Shown here piece by piece: positions 32,640 to 40,207 of a stretch of DNA of 41,864 nt. Every line of letters begins with the position of its first letter. Positions within the stretch are counted from its first letter, which is position 1. A program made the position numbers and the translations under genes. The DNA lies in contig WHSR01000006.1 of assembly GCA_009379995.1 (NCBI GenBank), forward strand, positions 1 through 41,864. The letters are read 5' to 3'. The notes beneath the pieces were generated by a model. That model ran no database searches. It worked only from the letters and a program-made list of their open reading frames with translations, and was not told the DNA's origin. This DNA is from Streptosporangiales bacterium (lineage in GTDB: Bacteria; Actinomycetota; Actinomycetes; Streptosporangiales; WHSR01).

Positions 32640-33817
32640 GACAGTGATTCTCCCCCCAGGGGTAGCCGGGCCTGAACCCGGAACCCGCCCTCGGGCCGCG
32701 GACCCGCCTCCAGCGTGCCGCCCACCGCCGCGGCCCGCTCCCGCATGCCGGGAACGCCGTATCCGCCGGTAGCAGGCCCATGGACCGACACCCCGGCGCC
32801 GTTGTCGGCGATGTCCAGCAGGACCTCGGCCGGCCCGTAGTGCACGTGCACGGCGGCGGTCGCGGGGCCGGCGTGGCGGACGACGTTGGCGAGCGACTCC
32901 TGCACGATGCGGTACGCGGCCAGGTCGGTGGCGGTGGGCAGACGCACCGGGTCGCCGGTAACCGACAGGTCGACAGCGAGACCACCCTCGGTGATCCGGT
33001 TGATGAGCATGTCCAGCTGGTCCAGGCCGGCCGCCGGCCGGCGGTCGCCCTGCCCGTCCGGCTGCCGGGACACCGCGAGCGTGACGCGCAGGTCGTCGAG
33101 TGCGTCCTTGCTGGTCGCCCTGATCGCTTCCAGCGCGGCCCTGGCCTGCTCCGGGCGCCGGTCGAAGACGTGCAACGCCACGCCCGCCTGCATGTTGATC
33201 GCCGCCAGGCCGTGCCCGACGACGTCGTTCACCTCGCGGGCCACCCGCAGCCGCTCCTCGTACGCCCGCTCGCGGACCTCCTCCTCGCGGGCGTGCCGGA
33301 GGGACTCCCGGTACGTACGAAGCAAGGTCCCCGCCGTCCAGGGCACGAGCAGCCAACCGGCCCAGGGCAGCGCCCGCAGCGCGTCGGTCGTCGCCATCCC
33401 CTGCCCGATGGCGACGACCGCGTGAATGGCAAGCAGCAGCAGACCCAGGCCGGCGGCGACCGACGACCGACGGATCGGCAGCCACCTCGCGACGGTGTAC
33501 ATCCCGATGGCGGGGAACAGGAGGATCGGCCCGAACGCGTATCCCAGGGCGAGGTAGACGGCGGCGGCGAGCACCATGGCCCCGAACGACACCAGCGGCC
33601 GCGTCCGGCGCAACACGAGCCCGGCCGCCGCGACCCCGATCAGTACGAAGCCCAGCAGGTCGGGGGAGACTCTGGGAGGCGGCTGGTGCTGCGCGGCGAA
33701 CGGCGTGGCGAACAGCGCCCACGCTCCGAGGACAACTGCCAGCAGCCCGTCGACCACGAGGACACGGGCGAGGGACGATCGCCGGGCGGCACCCACGCCG
33801 ACGACGATAGGCGGCAC
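32636..33817 (-). CDS. HisKA_3-type sensor with Asn in place of the phosphoacceptor His
   Basis: A 393-residue membrane protein with six or so helices (VVDGLLAVVLGAWALFA at the start). It has a HisKA_3-like dimerisation helix and an intact HATPase_c domain (SLANVVRHAGPA, IADNGAG, GVPGMRERAA). The H-box reads RVAREVNDVVGHGLAAI; the residue that should be His is Asn197 (codon AAC at 33229-33227, one base from CAC). His197 occupies the same number in kinase 1. The protein may act as a phosphatase or sensor without kinase activity, or use another His such as the one six residues on. GTG 33817 is the likely start; it overlaps response regulator 3 at its end. Confidence 0.88.
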   Translation of the reverse strand: MPPIVVGVGAARRSSLARVLVVDGLLAVVLGAWALFATPFAAQHQPPPRVSPDLLGFVLIGVAAAGLVLRRTRPLVSFGAMVLAAAVYLALGYAFGPILLFPAIGMYTVARWLPIRRSSVAAGLGLLLLAIHAVVAIGQGMATTDALRALPWAGWLLVPWTAGTLLRTYRESLRHAREEEVRERAYEERLRVAREVNDVVGHGLAAINMQAGVALHVFDRRPEQARAALEAIRATSKDALDDLRVTLAVSRQPDGQGDRRPAAGLDQLDMLINRITEGGLAVDLSVTGDPVRLPTATDLAAYRIVQESLANVVRHAGPATAAVHVHYGPAEVLLDIADNGAGVSVHGPATGGYGVPGMRERAAAVGGTLEAGPRPEGGFRVQARLPLGGESLS

Positions 33818-33854
33818 CGGCCCGGATCGCGTCCGCGCCGCGACGTAACCCCAC

Positions 33855-33872
33855 CTACGCAGCTCCGCGTAG
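33855..33872. promoter_or_regulatory. Inverted-repeat operator CTACGC-N6-GCGTAG (site 6)
   Basis: CTACGC-AGCTCC-GCGTAG, extended by CAC/GTG-like flanks to nine-base arms, lies 38 bp upstream of kinase 3. Its half-sites are identical to those of the strong site upstream of the MFS transporter, which links the two as a likely common regulon. Confidence 0.7.
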
Positions 33873-33880
33873 GTGATGGG

Positions 33881-34150
33881 TCAATCGTCCGGGGGAGGGA
33901 AGGTGTCGAGGTCGAACTCGCCGTCCTTCACGCCGCCGATGAAGGCATCCCATTCCGCCGGGGTGAACACCAGGACGGGTCCCTCGGGACGCTTGGCGTC
34001 GCGCATCAAGATCAGGCTCTCCTCGCCGGCCTTGTGGCCGACCGGTGAGTCGCGACCGTCGACGATGGCGATCTCGATGCTCGACTCTTCCTCGCCCCCG
34101 GCGACTGGGCCCTTTCGCCACTCGGCGCGAGACAGATCCGGCTCGGGCAT
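33881..34150 (-). CDS. DUF397 domain protein
   Basis: An 89-residue actinobacterial protein. It starts PDLSRAEWRKGPVAGGEEES and continues SIEIAIVDGRDSPVGHKAG, then VLVFTPAEWDAFIGGVKDGE, the full DUF397 pattern. Such proteins normally sit next to an XRE-type regulator that controls them or is controlled by them, as in the BldB/Scr1-like pairs. No such regulator is next to it here, so it is an orphan. ATG 34150 has a GAGAGGAG-type site upstream. Confidence 0.92.
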   Translation of the reverse strand: MPEPDLSRAEWRKGPVAGGEEESSIEIAIVDGRDSPVGHKAGEESLILMRDAKRPEGPVLVFTPAEWDAFIGGVKDGEFDLDTFPPPDD

Positions 34151-34251
34151 CCCGCGTCTCCTCTCAACGCCTTTTAACGGAGAGTCAATTACGGAAAGTC
34201 ACAAATCGCTGTTCACGCAGGACCTAGGCAAGCGTACAACCGCCGCGCCCA

Positions 34252-34257
34252 TATACT
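34252..34257 (+). promoter_or_regulatory. -10 box TATACT upstream of the CPBP gene
   Basis: TATACT differs from the sigma-70-type consensus by one base. It is preceded by no clear -35. If used, transcription would begin near 34264, which is where the open CPBP frame first has a weak start (ATT). This would give a leaderless message. Confidence 0.4.
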
Positions 34258-34362
34258 CCGCGCATTCTCGCCGTCGTCATCGCCGTTCTCGTCGCCGCGA
34301 ACCTGGTCAACAACTGGTTTGCCGCGCGTGCGTACCTGCTGACCTGCGTACTCGCCTCGGGC

Positions 34363-34935
34363 GTGTTGCTAGCGCTTGCCCGCGCCGCTGGCCTTTCCTG
34401 GACGGATCTGGGCCTCGGCGTCGACCACCTCGGCGGCGGCCTGCGCTGGGGGGCCGTCGCGGCGGCGGCCGTCGTGGCCGGCTACGCGGCCGCCGCCGCG
34501 CTGCCGCCAACCCGCCGGCTCCTGCTGGATCGCCGGGTCGCCGACCTGAACGCCCGCGACGTGCTGTACCGGGCGTTGGTACGGGTCCCGCTCGGCACGG
34601 TCCTGCTCGAGGAGATCGCGTTCCGCGGGGTGCTGTACGGGATGGTGCGCCGGGAGCACGGATGGATCGCCGGCACCGCGTTCTCGTCGCTGCTGTTCGG
34701 GCTGTGGCACGTCCTGTCGAGCCGGGCGCTTTCGGCGCGGGCGCGCCGGGTACCGGTGGCGCTCGGGGCCGTCGCCGCGACCGCCATCGCGGGCGCGGTG
34801 CTGTGCGAGTTGGTCCGCCGGTCGGGAAGCCTGCTGGCGCCGGCCGGCCTGCACCTCGCCACGAACTCGATCGGGTACGTCGCGGCCTTCGCCGCGCTGC
34901 GCGCGGCGGCCAGGTCGAATCGGGGAAGCGGCTAA
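34363..34935 (+). CDS. CPBP-family intramembrane protease-like protein
   Basis: The 190-residue frame from GTG 34363 holds all three motifs of the CPBP/Rce1-like membrane metalloprotease family: LLEEIAFRG (Glu83-Glu84, Arg88), FGLWH and HLATNSIG. Several membrane helices are visible. However, the same frame is coding-like well upstream: ILAVVIAVLVAANLVNNW forms another helix from about 34264, after an in-frame TAG at 34225. There is no ATG, GTG or TTG in that part, only ATT. The true start may therefore be a non-standard codon. These proteins process or protect against peptides such as bacteriocins. Confidence 0.8.
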   Translation: MLLALARAAGLSWTDLGLGVDHLGGGLRWGAVAAAAVVAGYAAAAALPPTRRLLLDRRVADLNARDVLYRALVRVPLGTVLLEEIAFRGVLYGMVRREHGWIAGTAFSSLLFGLWHVLSSRALSARARRVPVALGAVAATAIAGAVLCELVRRSGSLLAPAGLHLATNSIGYVAAFAALRAAARSNRGSG

Positions 34936-34969
34936 GGGAGCGTACGCGATCTCCAGTACGTTATCGACC

Positions 34970-35653
34970 ATGGGTGCGATGCGCCGGGTTCTGGCCCGGC
35001 TGGTGCACCAGAGCTGGGTGTGGCTCGCGGCGACTGGTGAGGTAACCCCGGACACCCCGGCCGGCATGCGCTTCGGCCGGCTCGGCACGGGGAGCTGCCT
35101 GGTCTTCCCGACCGGCTCGGTGTTCGGCGAGGAATGGATCCACATCGGGGAGCGAACGGTCGTCGGTCCGTACGTGAGCCTGTCCGCCGGCATGGTGCCC
35201 GGCCTCGACCTCGGCTCCGAGCCCATCGTCCGGATCGGCGACAGGTGCAAGATCGGCCGCGGTAGCCACATCGTCAGGCACCACAGCATCGAGATCGGCG
35301 ACGACGTGATCACCGGACCATACGTCTACGTCACCGACCAGAACCACGGCTACGCCGACCCGGACGTACCGATCGACCGGCAGTGGCCCACCGAGGACCC
35401 GGTGCGCATCGGCTCCGGGACATGGCTCGCCGCCGGGGCGATCGTGCTGCCCGGAACCCGGCTCGGCAGGAACGTGGTGGTCGCCGCCGGGTCCGTGGTG
35501 CGGGGCGAGTTCCCCGATCGGTGCGTCGTCGCCGGAGTGCCCGCCCGCATCGTGCGGCGGTACGAACCGGGCAGCGGCTGGCAGCCGCCGCTCCGCCCGT
35601 CTGGGGCCGACCGCCTGCCGCCGGAGGACCACACGGCCCTGATGAGCCCCTGA
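34970..35653 (+). CDS. Hexapeptide-repeat acyltransferase
   Basis: A 227-residue left-handed beta-helix transferase. Hexapeptide-type repeats run through IHIGERTVVGPYVSLSAG, IVRIGDRCKIGRGSHIVR, IEIGDDVITGPYVYVTD, and VRIGSGTWLAAGAIVLPG, with a possible catalytic His in TDQNHGYAD. RNVVVAAGSVVRGEFPDRCVVAGVPAR is the usual last coil and PGKIV-like end. It transfers an acetyl or similar group from CoA to a sugar or antibiotic. The family is close to WbbJ/LacA/Vat-type enzymes. It lies 35 bp after the CPBP gene, probably in the same transcript. Confidence 0.88.
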   Translation: MGAMRRVLARLVHQSWVWLAATGEVTPDTPAGMRFGRLGTGSCLVFPTGSVFGEEWIHIGERTVVGPYVSLSAGMVPGLDLGSEPIVRIGDRCKIGRGSHIVRHHSIEIGDDVITGPYVYVTDQNHGYADPDVPIDRQWPTEDPVRIGSGTWLAAGAIVLPGTRLGRNVVVAAGSVVRGEFPDRCVVAGVPARIVRRYEPGSGWQPPLRPSGADRLPPEDHTALMSP

Positions 35654-35708
35654 CGAACTTCCCCTTTGGGGCCTCTCTGGACAGCCCGTGACCGTTCGTG
35701 TCATAGTT

Positions 35709-35722
35709 AACGAATATTCGTT
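35709..35722. promoter_or_regulatory. TetR operator AACGAATATTCGTT
   Basis: A perfect 14-bp palindrome lies 23 bp upstream of the TetR gene in an AT-rich patch that also holds its likely -10 region. The position and symmetry fit autorepression of the TetR-SDR operon. Confidence 0.75.
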
Positions 35723-35745
35723 TACTAACGCATCGAGGAGGCCCG

Positions 35746-36459
35746 ATGCCGCGCCCCCGTACGGCCAGCAACGAGGCGATCCTTGCCGCGGCGGCGCGGG
35801 TGATCGTCCGGCACGGGCCCGCCAAGCTGACCCTCGCCGCGGTCGCCGAACAGGCCGGCCTCGCCCCGGCGACCCTGGTCCAGCGCTTCGGGTCGAAGCG
35901 GGGTCTGCTGCTCGCGCTGGTCCGCCAGGCCGAGTCCGACGTCCGGCGACCGTTCGAGGATGCGCGCGAGGGGCGCCGCTCGCCGCTCGCCGCGCTGCAC
36001 GCCGCGCTGGCCGAGCTGGCCTCCGACGTAGGGACCCCGGACGAGCTGGCGAACCACCTCGCCTTCCTGCAGATGGACCTGACCGACCCGGAGTTTCGCC
36101 GGCACGCGGCGGCGCACGCGTGGACCATGCGCCGGGAGATCACCGGCCTGCTCGACGACGCGGTCGCCGCCGGGGAGCTGACGGCGGAGCAGGACACCAA
36201 GTCGCTGGCCCGGTCGGTTCACGTCACCTACAACGGCTCCCTGATCAGCTGGGCGCTGATCGGCGACGGTTCGCTCGCCGACGCCCTGCGCGCCGACCTC
36301 GACCAGCTTCTCCGCCCGTACCGCACCGCCGACACCCGCCACTGCGAGGAGACCCCATGCAGCTCGCCGGATCCGTTGCGCTCGTCGCGGGAGGCACCCG
36401 CGGCGCCGGGCGCGGCATCGCCACCGAACTGGGCGCGGCCGGCGCCACCGTTTACGTGA
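35746..36459 (+). CDS. TetR-family transcription regulator
   Basis: A 237-residue regulator with an intact N-terminal helix-turn-helix: ASNEAILAAAARVIVRHGPA, LTLAAVAEQAGLAPATLVQR and FGSKRGLLLALV. The C-terminal helices are of the effector-binding type. ATG 35746 follows a GGAGG site. The frame does not stop at the natural end (about LLRPYR). It runs 103 bp into the next gene with a Pro/Ala/Ser-rich tail, so the stop codon may have been lost. It is expected to repress the SDR gene downstream; the palindrome at 35709-35722 is its probable operator. Confidence 0.88.
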   Translation: MPRPRTASNEAILAAAARVIVRHGPAKLTLAAVAEQAGLAPATLVQRFGSKRGLLLALVRQAESDVRRPFEDAREGRRSPLAALHAALAELASDVGTPDELANHLAFLQMDLTDPEFRRHAAAHAWTMRREITGLLDDAVAAGELTAEQDTKSLARSVHVTYNGSLISWALIGDGSLADALRADLDQLLRPYRTADTRHCEETPCSSPDPLRSSREAPAAPGAASPPNWARPAPPFT

Positions 36460-37280
36460 CCGGCCGCACCACCCGTACCGGCCGCTCCGACATGGACCGG
36501 CCGGAGACCATCGAAGAGACCGCCGAACTGGTCACCGAGCGCGGCGGGCGGGGCATCGCCGTGCAATGCGACCACACCGACCCGGGGCAGGTCCGCTCCG
36601 TGGTGGAGCGGATCGACAGGGAACAGCGGGGACGGCTCGACATCCTGGTGAACGACATCTGGGGCGGCGACCCGCTGGTCGAGTGGAAGCCGGTGTGGAA
36701 GCACGATCTGGACAAGGGCCTGCGGATGCTGCGGCGGGCGGTCGACACCCACGTCATCACCAGCCACTACGCCCTGCCGCTGCTGGTCGCCCGCCGGCGT
36801 GGGCTGGTTGTCGAGGTGACCGACGGCGACGAGGCGACGAACGAGCTGTTCCCGGGCGGCTACCGGGGTGGATTCTTCTTCGACCTGGCGAAGTGGTCGG
36901 TCATCCGGCTCGCCCGGATCCAGGCCGCCGAGCTGCGCCGGTACGGCGTCGCCGCGGTCGCGCTCACTCCCGGCTTCCTGCGCTCGGAGGAGGTGCTCGA
37001 TCACTTCGGCGTGACCGAGGACAACTGGCGGGACGCGGTCGCCAAGGATGAGCACTTCGCGTACTCCGAGACGCCGGCCTACATCGGGCGCGCGGTGGTC
37101 GCCCTGGCGGCCGACCCGAACGTGATGGAACGTTCCGGAACATCGCTCGCCACCGGAGACCTGGCGAAGGAGTACGGCTTCACCGACGCCGACGGCTCCC
37201 AGCCGGACTTCGGCAGCTACTTCCGGGAGAACCTCCTCCCGCGGCTCCCGGCGATCATGGAAGAGCTGACCGAGAGCTGA
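36357..37280 (+). CDS. SDR-family protein with Phe in place of catalytic Tyr
   Basis: A 307-residue short-chain dehydrogenase-like protein. The nucleotide motif is VAGGTRGAGRG, and LVNDIWGGDPLVEW occupies the NNAG region. The active site should read Y-x3-K, but the sequence is GGFFFDLAKWS: Phe175 and Lys179. Related actinobacterial SDRs usually carry FFYDLAK at this point. The rest of the family's features are present (VALTPGFLRSEEVLDHFGV, SLATGDLAKEYGFTD). It may be a non-enzymatic NAD(P)-binding protein or use a different acid. ATG 36357 follows GAGGAG; it overlaps the TetR frame by 103 bp. Confidence 0.85.
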   Translation: MQLAGSVALVAGGTRGAGRGIATELGAAGATVYVTGRTTRTGRSDMDRPETIEETAELVTERGGRGIAVQCDHTDPGQVRSVVERIDREQRGRLDILVNDIWGGDPLVEWKPVWKHDLDKGLRMLRRAVDTHVITSHYALPLLVARRRGLVVEVTDGDEATNELFPGGYRGGFFFDLAKWSVIRLARIQAAELRRYGVAAVALTPGFLRSEEVLDHFGVTEDNWRDAVAKDEHFAYSETPAYIGRAVVALAADPNVMERSGTSLATGDLAKEYGFTDADGSQPDFGSYFRENLLPRLPAIMEELTES

Positions 37281-37295
37281 GGCCCCCCTTTCCTG

Positions 37296-37353
37296 GCCGT
37301 GATCTTGCAGAAATTTCAAGATAGGTCTTGAAATTTCTGCAAGATCACGGCCA
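37296..37353. terminator. 27-bp perfect palindrome, bidirectional terminator
   Basis: Arms at 37296-37322 and 37327-37353 are exact reverse complements over 27 bases, with a four-base loop (TAGG). The core of each arm reads GATCTTGCAGAAATTTC. It lies between the convergent SDR and MetE-like genes, so it should end transcripts from both strands. Similar AT-cored arms near gene ends are common in some actinomycetes. Confidence 0.85.
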
Positions 37354-37366
37354 AAGGGAGGTGACC

Positions 37367-38398
37367 CTAAAGCGCGTCGGCGACCTCGGCGTGCAGCCGC
37401 AGCAGATCGGGGACCTGCTCGGCCGGGCGCCGGCCGAGTCCGCATTCCGCGGCGATCCCGAAATCACCGACCGCCTTCGCGGCGGAGATCCGCCTCCGCG
37501 CGCCCTCCAACCCGTCGTCGAGGTGCACCAGCCCCAGGTAGAGCTGGGTCTCCGGGCGCCGCCGCAGGGCGACCAGCGGGGAGAAGTACCCGTCGTCGTC
37601 GCGGTCCTGCGGCACCGGCAGGTGGATCCAATCCAACGAATGCGCGAGGTCGTCGCCGAGCCGGTTCGCGACGGCGACGAGCCGGCTGGTGTCCGCGGGG
37701 GCCACGAACTGCTCGTGCCGGGCGTCCCAGTGGCACAGGTGGTAGCCGAGAGGTACGTCCTCGGGCACGAACGCACCGATCCGCAGCAGCCGCCGGACGA
37801 TCTCGTCCTCCGCCGGGTCATCGAACCAGCCCGGGTACGCGCCCTCGAGCATGGCGAGCTCCACCGCCGCGTCCCACTGAAAGGCGAGGCTGTCGTGCGG
37901 CACGATGGCGCTGATCTCGGCCAGCTCGCCCATCACGGCCGCCTCGTAGGCAGGCTCCAGCCCGGCCTGGCCCTCGGCCACGTACGCCGCAATCGGAGCC
38001 AGCGGCGTCGGCAGGTTCACCTGGAACCGGCAGCCGTCGGGGATCACCCCTTCCTCCCGCAGCCAGCCGAACACCCGCCACGACTCGCGGGCGGCATCGG
38101 CGTAGCCGATCCGCCCGAACCGGACCGTGGCGGGGTCCACGCCAGCCCGGGGGCGGACCTTGGGCGACCGGCGCTCGCCCTCTTCGTCGGGTTCGTCGGG
38201 CACCACCTCGAGGTCGGGATGGTGGAGAAACCGCGAGGCCTGCCAACCGATCCCGCCGGCCCGCTCCCCGGTCTCCCCGTCAGGGAGGCGGGTCAGGTAC
38301 TTACCGAGTGTCTCGCTCACCGCGCGGAACACTTCCTCCGCGCTCTCCAGCGGAACGCTTCCACACAAATGGACCCGACCCCGGCACTGCGCGGTCAT
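37367..38398 (-). CDS. MetE-like (UROD/MetE superfamily) hypothetical protein
   Basis: A 343-residue TIM-barrel protein similar to the C-terminal catalytic domain of cobalamin-independent methionine synthase. Conserved features are the HLCGSVPLESAEEVF start, LPDGETGERAGGIGWQ, FQVNLPTPLAP, and candidate zinc ligands His220/Cys222 (GYHLCHWDARH) and Cys319 (AECGLGRR). It lacks the N-terminal folate-binding half of MetE, so it may move methyl groups from another donor. The substrate is unknown. No operon partner is visible. Confidence 0.75.
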   Translation of the reverse strand: MTAQCRGRVHLCGSVPLESAEEVFRAVSETLGKYLTRLPDGETGERAGGIGWQASRFLHHPDLEVVPDEPDEEGERRSPKVRPRAGVDPATVRFGRIGYADAARESWRVFGWLREEGVIPDGCRFQVNLPTPLAPIAAYVAEGQAGLEPAYEAAVMGELAEISAIVPHDSLAFQWDAAVELAMLEGAYPGWFDDPAEDEIVRRLLRIGAFVPEDVPLGYHLCHWDARHEQFVAPADTSRLVAVANRLGDDLAHSLDWIHLPVPQDRDDDGYFSPLVALRRRPETQLYLGLVHLDDGLEGARRRISAAKAVGDFGIAAECGLGRRPAEQVPDLLRLHAEVADAL

Positions 38399-38524
38399 CG
38401 GACCCCCCCTTCCTTACACAGCGAACCGGACCGCGTGGCCCGTTCCGTTGGCCCGTCGAAGGCTATTCCCCCGACGGGCACATTGAAGTCCCCCACGGCA
38501 CACTAACGTGCCCGAAACATCCCA

Positions 38525-38553
38525 TTGACGAAGGTCACCAAACCAGGTACGGC
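38525..38553 (+). promoter_or_regulatory. Possible promoter upstream of the ABC binding-protein gene
   Basis: TTGACG at 38525 with 17 bases to TACGGC is a weak sigma-70-type pair. The whole 293-bp gap from 38399 to 38691 is otherwise without a convincing gene. A CCTCCTG/CAGGAGG inverted repeat near 38652-38671 lies a short distance before the ribosome site and might fold in the leader. Confidence 0.25.
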
Positions 38554-38691
38554 GGAAAGCGTCACGACAACGACACGCATTGTGATCCAAACGCAATCAC
38601 CACAGGTGACACGGCCGCTTAAGGTTCGGATACGGCCCCAACGCAGGTGATCCCTCCTGGCTCGCAGGAGGCATGCTTCTCGGAGGCTCCG

Positions 38692-40092
38692 ATGAGTGGA
38701 CGGCTAACTCGGCGTACATTCCTGGCCACCACCGGTATCGCCGCGGTCGGCACCGCGGTCGCGGGGTGTGGGGGCGGCGGTGAGCAGAGCCAGGCGCAAA
38801 AACCCTCCGGCCCCGCGCCGAAGGAGACGTTCTCCGAGCCGCGGCGCAAGCTCTCCGGGAACCTGCGCCTGCTGATGTGGAGCCACTTCATTCCGGCACA
38901 CGACGAGTGGTTCGACTCCTTCGCGAAGAAGTGGGGGGAGCAGGTCGGCGTCAACGTCACCGTCGACCACGTCAACGTCGAGGACATCCCGGCGCGCATC
39001 TCCTCGGAGATCTCCGCGGGCAGGGGTCACGACCTCCTGCAGTACACCGCGCCGCTGGGCCAGTTCGAACCCAGCGTGCTCGACCTGACCGACCTGGTGA
39101 AGGAGGCGAACAACCGGTTCGGCGACCAGCTCGAGCTCTGCCAGAAGTCCAGCTTCAACCCGAACACGAACGGGTACTACGCGTACGCCCCGTTCTGGGC
39201 GCCGGACCCGGGCGACTACCGCAAGAGCATCTGGCGGCAGGTCGGCCTCCCGAACGGGCCGACGACCTGGGACGAGCTGCTTCGGGGCGGCACGGAGATC
39301 AAGAAGTCGCAGGGCATCCAGATGGGCCTGGGCATGTCCCAGGAGGTCGACTCCAACATGGCCGCCCGTGCCCTGCTGTGGTCGTACGGCGCGTCGATCC
39401 AAGACGAGAACGAGAAGGTCACCATCAACTCCGACGCGACGATCGCGACCGTCGAGTACATGGTCAAGCTGTTCAAGGGCGCGATGACCAACGAGGTCTT
39501 CTCCTGGAACCCTGCCTCCAACAACCAGGGCCTGATCGCCGGTCAGTTCTCCTACATCCTGAACTCGATCTCCGCCTTCCGTACCGCGCAGGAGGCCAAC
39601 CCGGAGGTCGCCGACGACATCTTCTTCGTGCCCGCGCTGGAGGGACCCGAGGGCGGGCTCGCCGCCCAGCACGTCATGTACAACTGGATAGTCCCGAAGG
39701 GTGCGGCGAACCCGGACGCGGCCCAGGAGTTCCTGCTCCACTACACCGCGAACGCGCCGGCTGTCGCCTACCACTCGCAGCTGTACGACTTCCCCGGGTG
39801 GCCGGATCTGGTGCCCCAGCTGGACGGCTGGCTCGCCAAGGACCCGTTCGGCTCCAAGCCGGCGAACAAGCTCGCTTTTCTGAAGGACGCCGTGGACTGG
39901 AGCGTGAACATCGGCTACCCCGGCCCGGCCAACCCGGCGATCGGTGAGATCTTCGGCACCTACGTCATACCCAACATGTACGCCAGGGCCGCCCGCGGCG
40001 AGAGGAACCCCCAGCAGGCGGTGGCCGAGGCGGACAGGGAGATCAACGGGATCTTCGAGAAGTGGCGGGGCGAGGGGCTGGTCGGCGGATAA
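38692..40092 (+). CDS. Carbohydrate-type ABC transporter substrate-binding lipoprotein
   Basis: A 466-residue binding protein. Its signal has both a twin-arginine-type start (LTRRTFLATTG) and a lipobox (VAGC). The type-II binding fold begins LRLLMWSHFIPAHDEWFDSF and carries the family's GHDLLQYTAPLGQFEPSVLD, YAYAPFWAP and AAQHVMYNWIVPKGAANPDA. It would deliver a sugar, polyol or similar solute to the permeases. ATG 38692 has CGGAGG upstream. It is followed by a MalK-type ATPase and a MalF-type permease. Confidence 0.88.
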   Translation: MSGRLTRRTFLATTGIAAVGTAVAGCGGGGEQSQAQKPSGPAPKETFSEPRRKLSGNLRLLMWSHFIPAHDEWFDSFAKKWGEQVGVNVTVDHVNVEDIPARISSEISAGRGHDLLQYTAPLGQFEPSVLDLTDLVKEANNRFGDQLELCQKSSFNPNTNGYYAYAPFWAPDPGDYRKSIWRQVGLPNGPTTWDELLRGGTEIKKSQGIQMGLGMSQEVDSNMAARALLWSYGASIQDENEKVTINSDATIATVEYMVKLFKGAMTNEVFSWNPASNNQGLIAGQFSYILNSISAFRTAQEANPEVADDIFFVPALEGPEGGLAAQHVMYNWIVPKGAANPDAAQEFLLHYTANAPAVAYHSQLYDFPGWPDLVPQLDGWLAKDPFGSKPANKLAFLKDAVDWSVNIGYPGPANPAIGEIFGTYVIPNMYARAARGERNPQQAVAEADREINGIFEKWRGEGLVGG

Positions 40093-40127
40093 CGGCCGGT
40101 GGGAAGCTGAACGGGTAGGCCACCGAT

Positions 40128-40180
40128 CCGATGAGTGGGCCACTCATCCGGACCTAACGGGTGAATGGCCCACTCATCGG
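40128..40180 (+). promoter_or_regulatory. Hairpin between binding-protein and ATPase genes
   Basis: Arms CCGATGAGTGGGCC (40128-40141) and GGCCCACTCATCGG (40167-40180) are perfect 14-base complements with a 25-base loop. The first arm can also pair with CACTCATC in the loop (40141-40148), so two structures compete. Such a hairpin can cut down readthrough or protect the upstream message, giving more binding protein than transporter. Confidence 0.6.
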
Positions 40181-40207
40181 AAAGAGCTGGGACAACGGAG
40201 CGCTGAC

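Noticed and set aside
33881..34150. Toxin-antitoxin role for the lone DUF397 gene
   Set aside because: No XRE-type regulator or toxin-like gene is adjacent, so nothing in the window supports it.
38399..38691. Riboswitch or small RNA in the 293-bp gap before the ABC operon
   Set aside because: Only short hairpins such as CCTCCTG/CAGGAGG are visible and no known riboswitch core is recognised.
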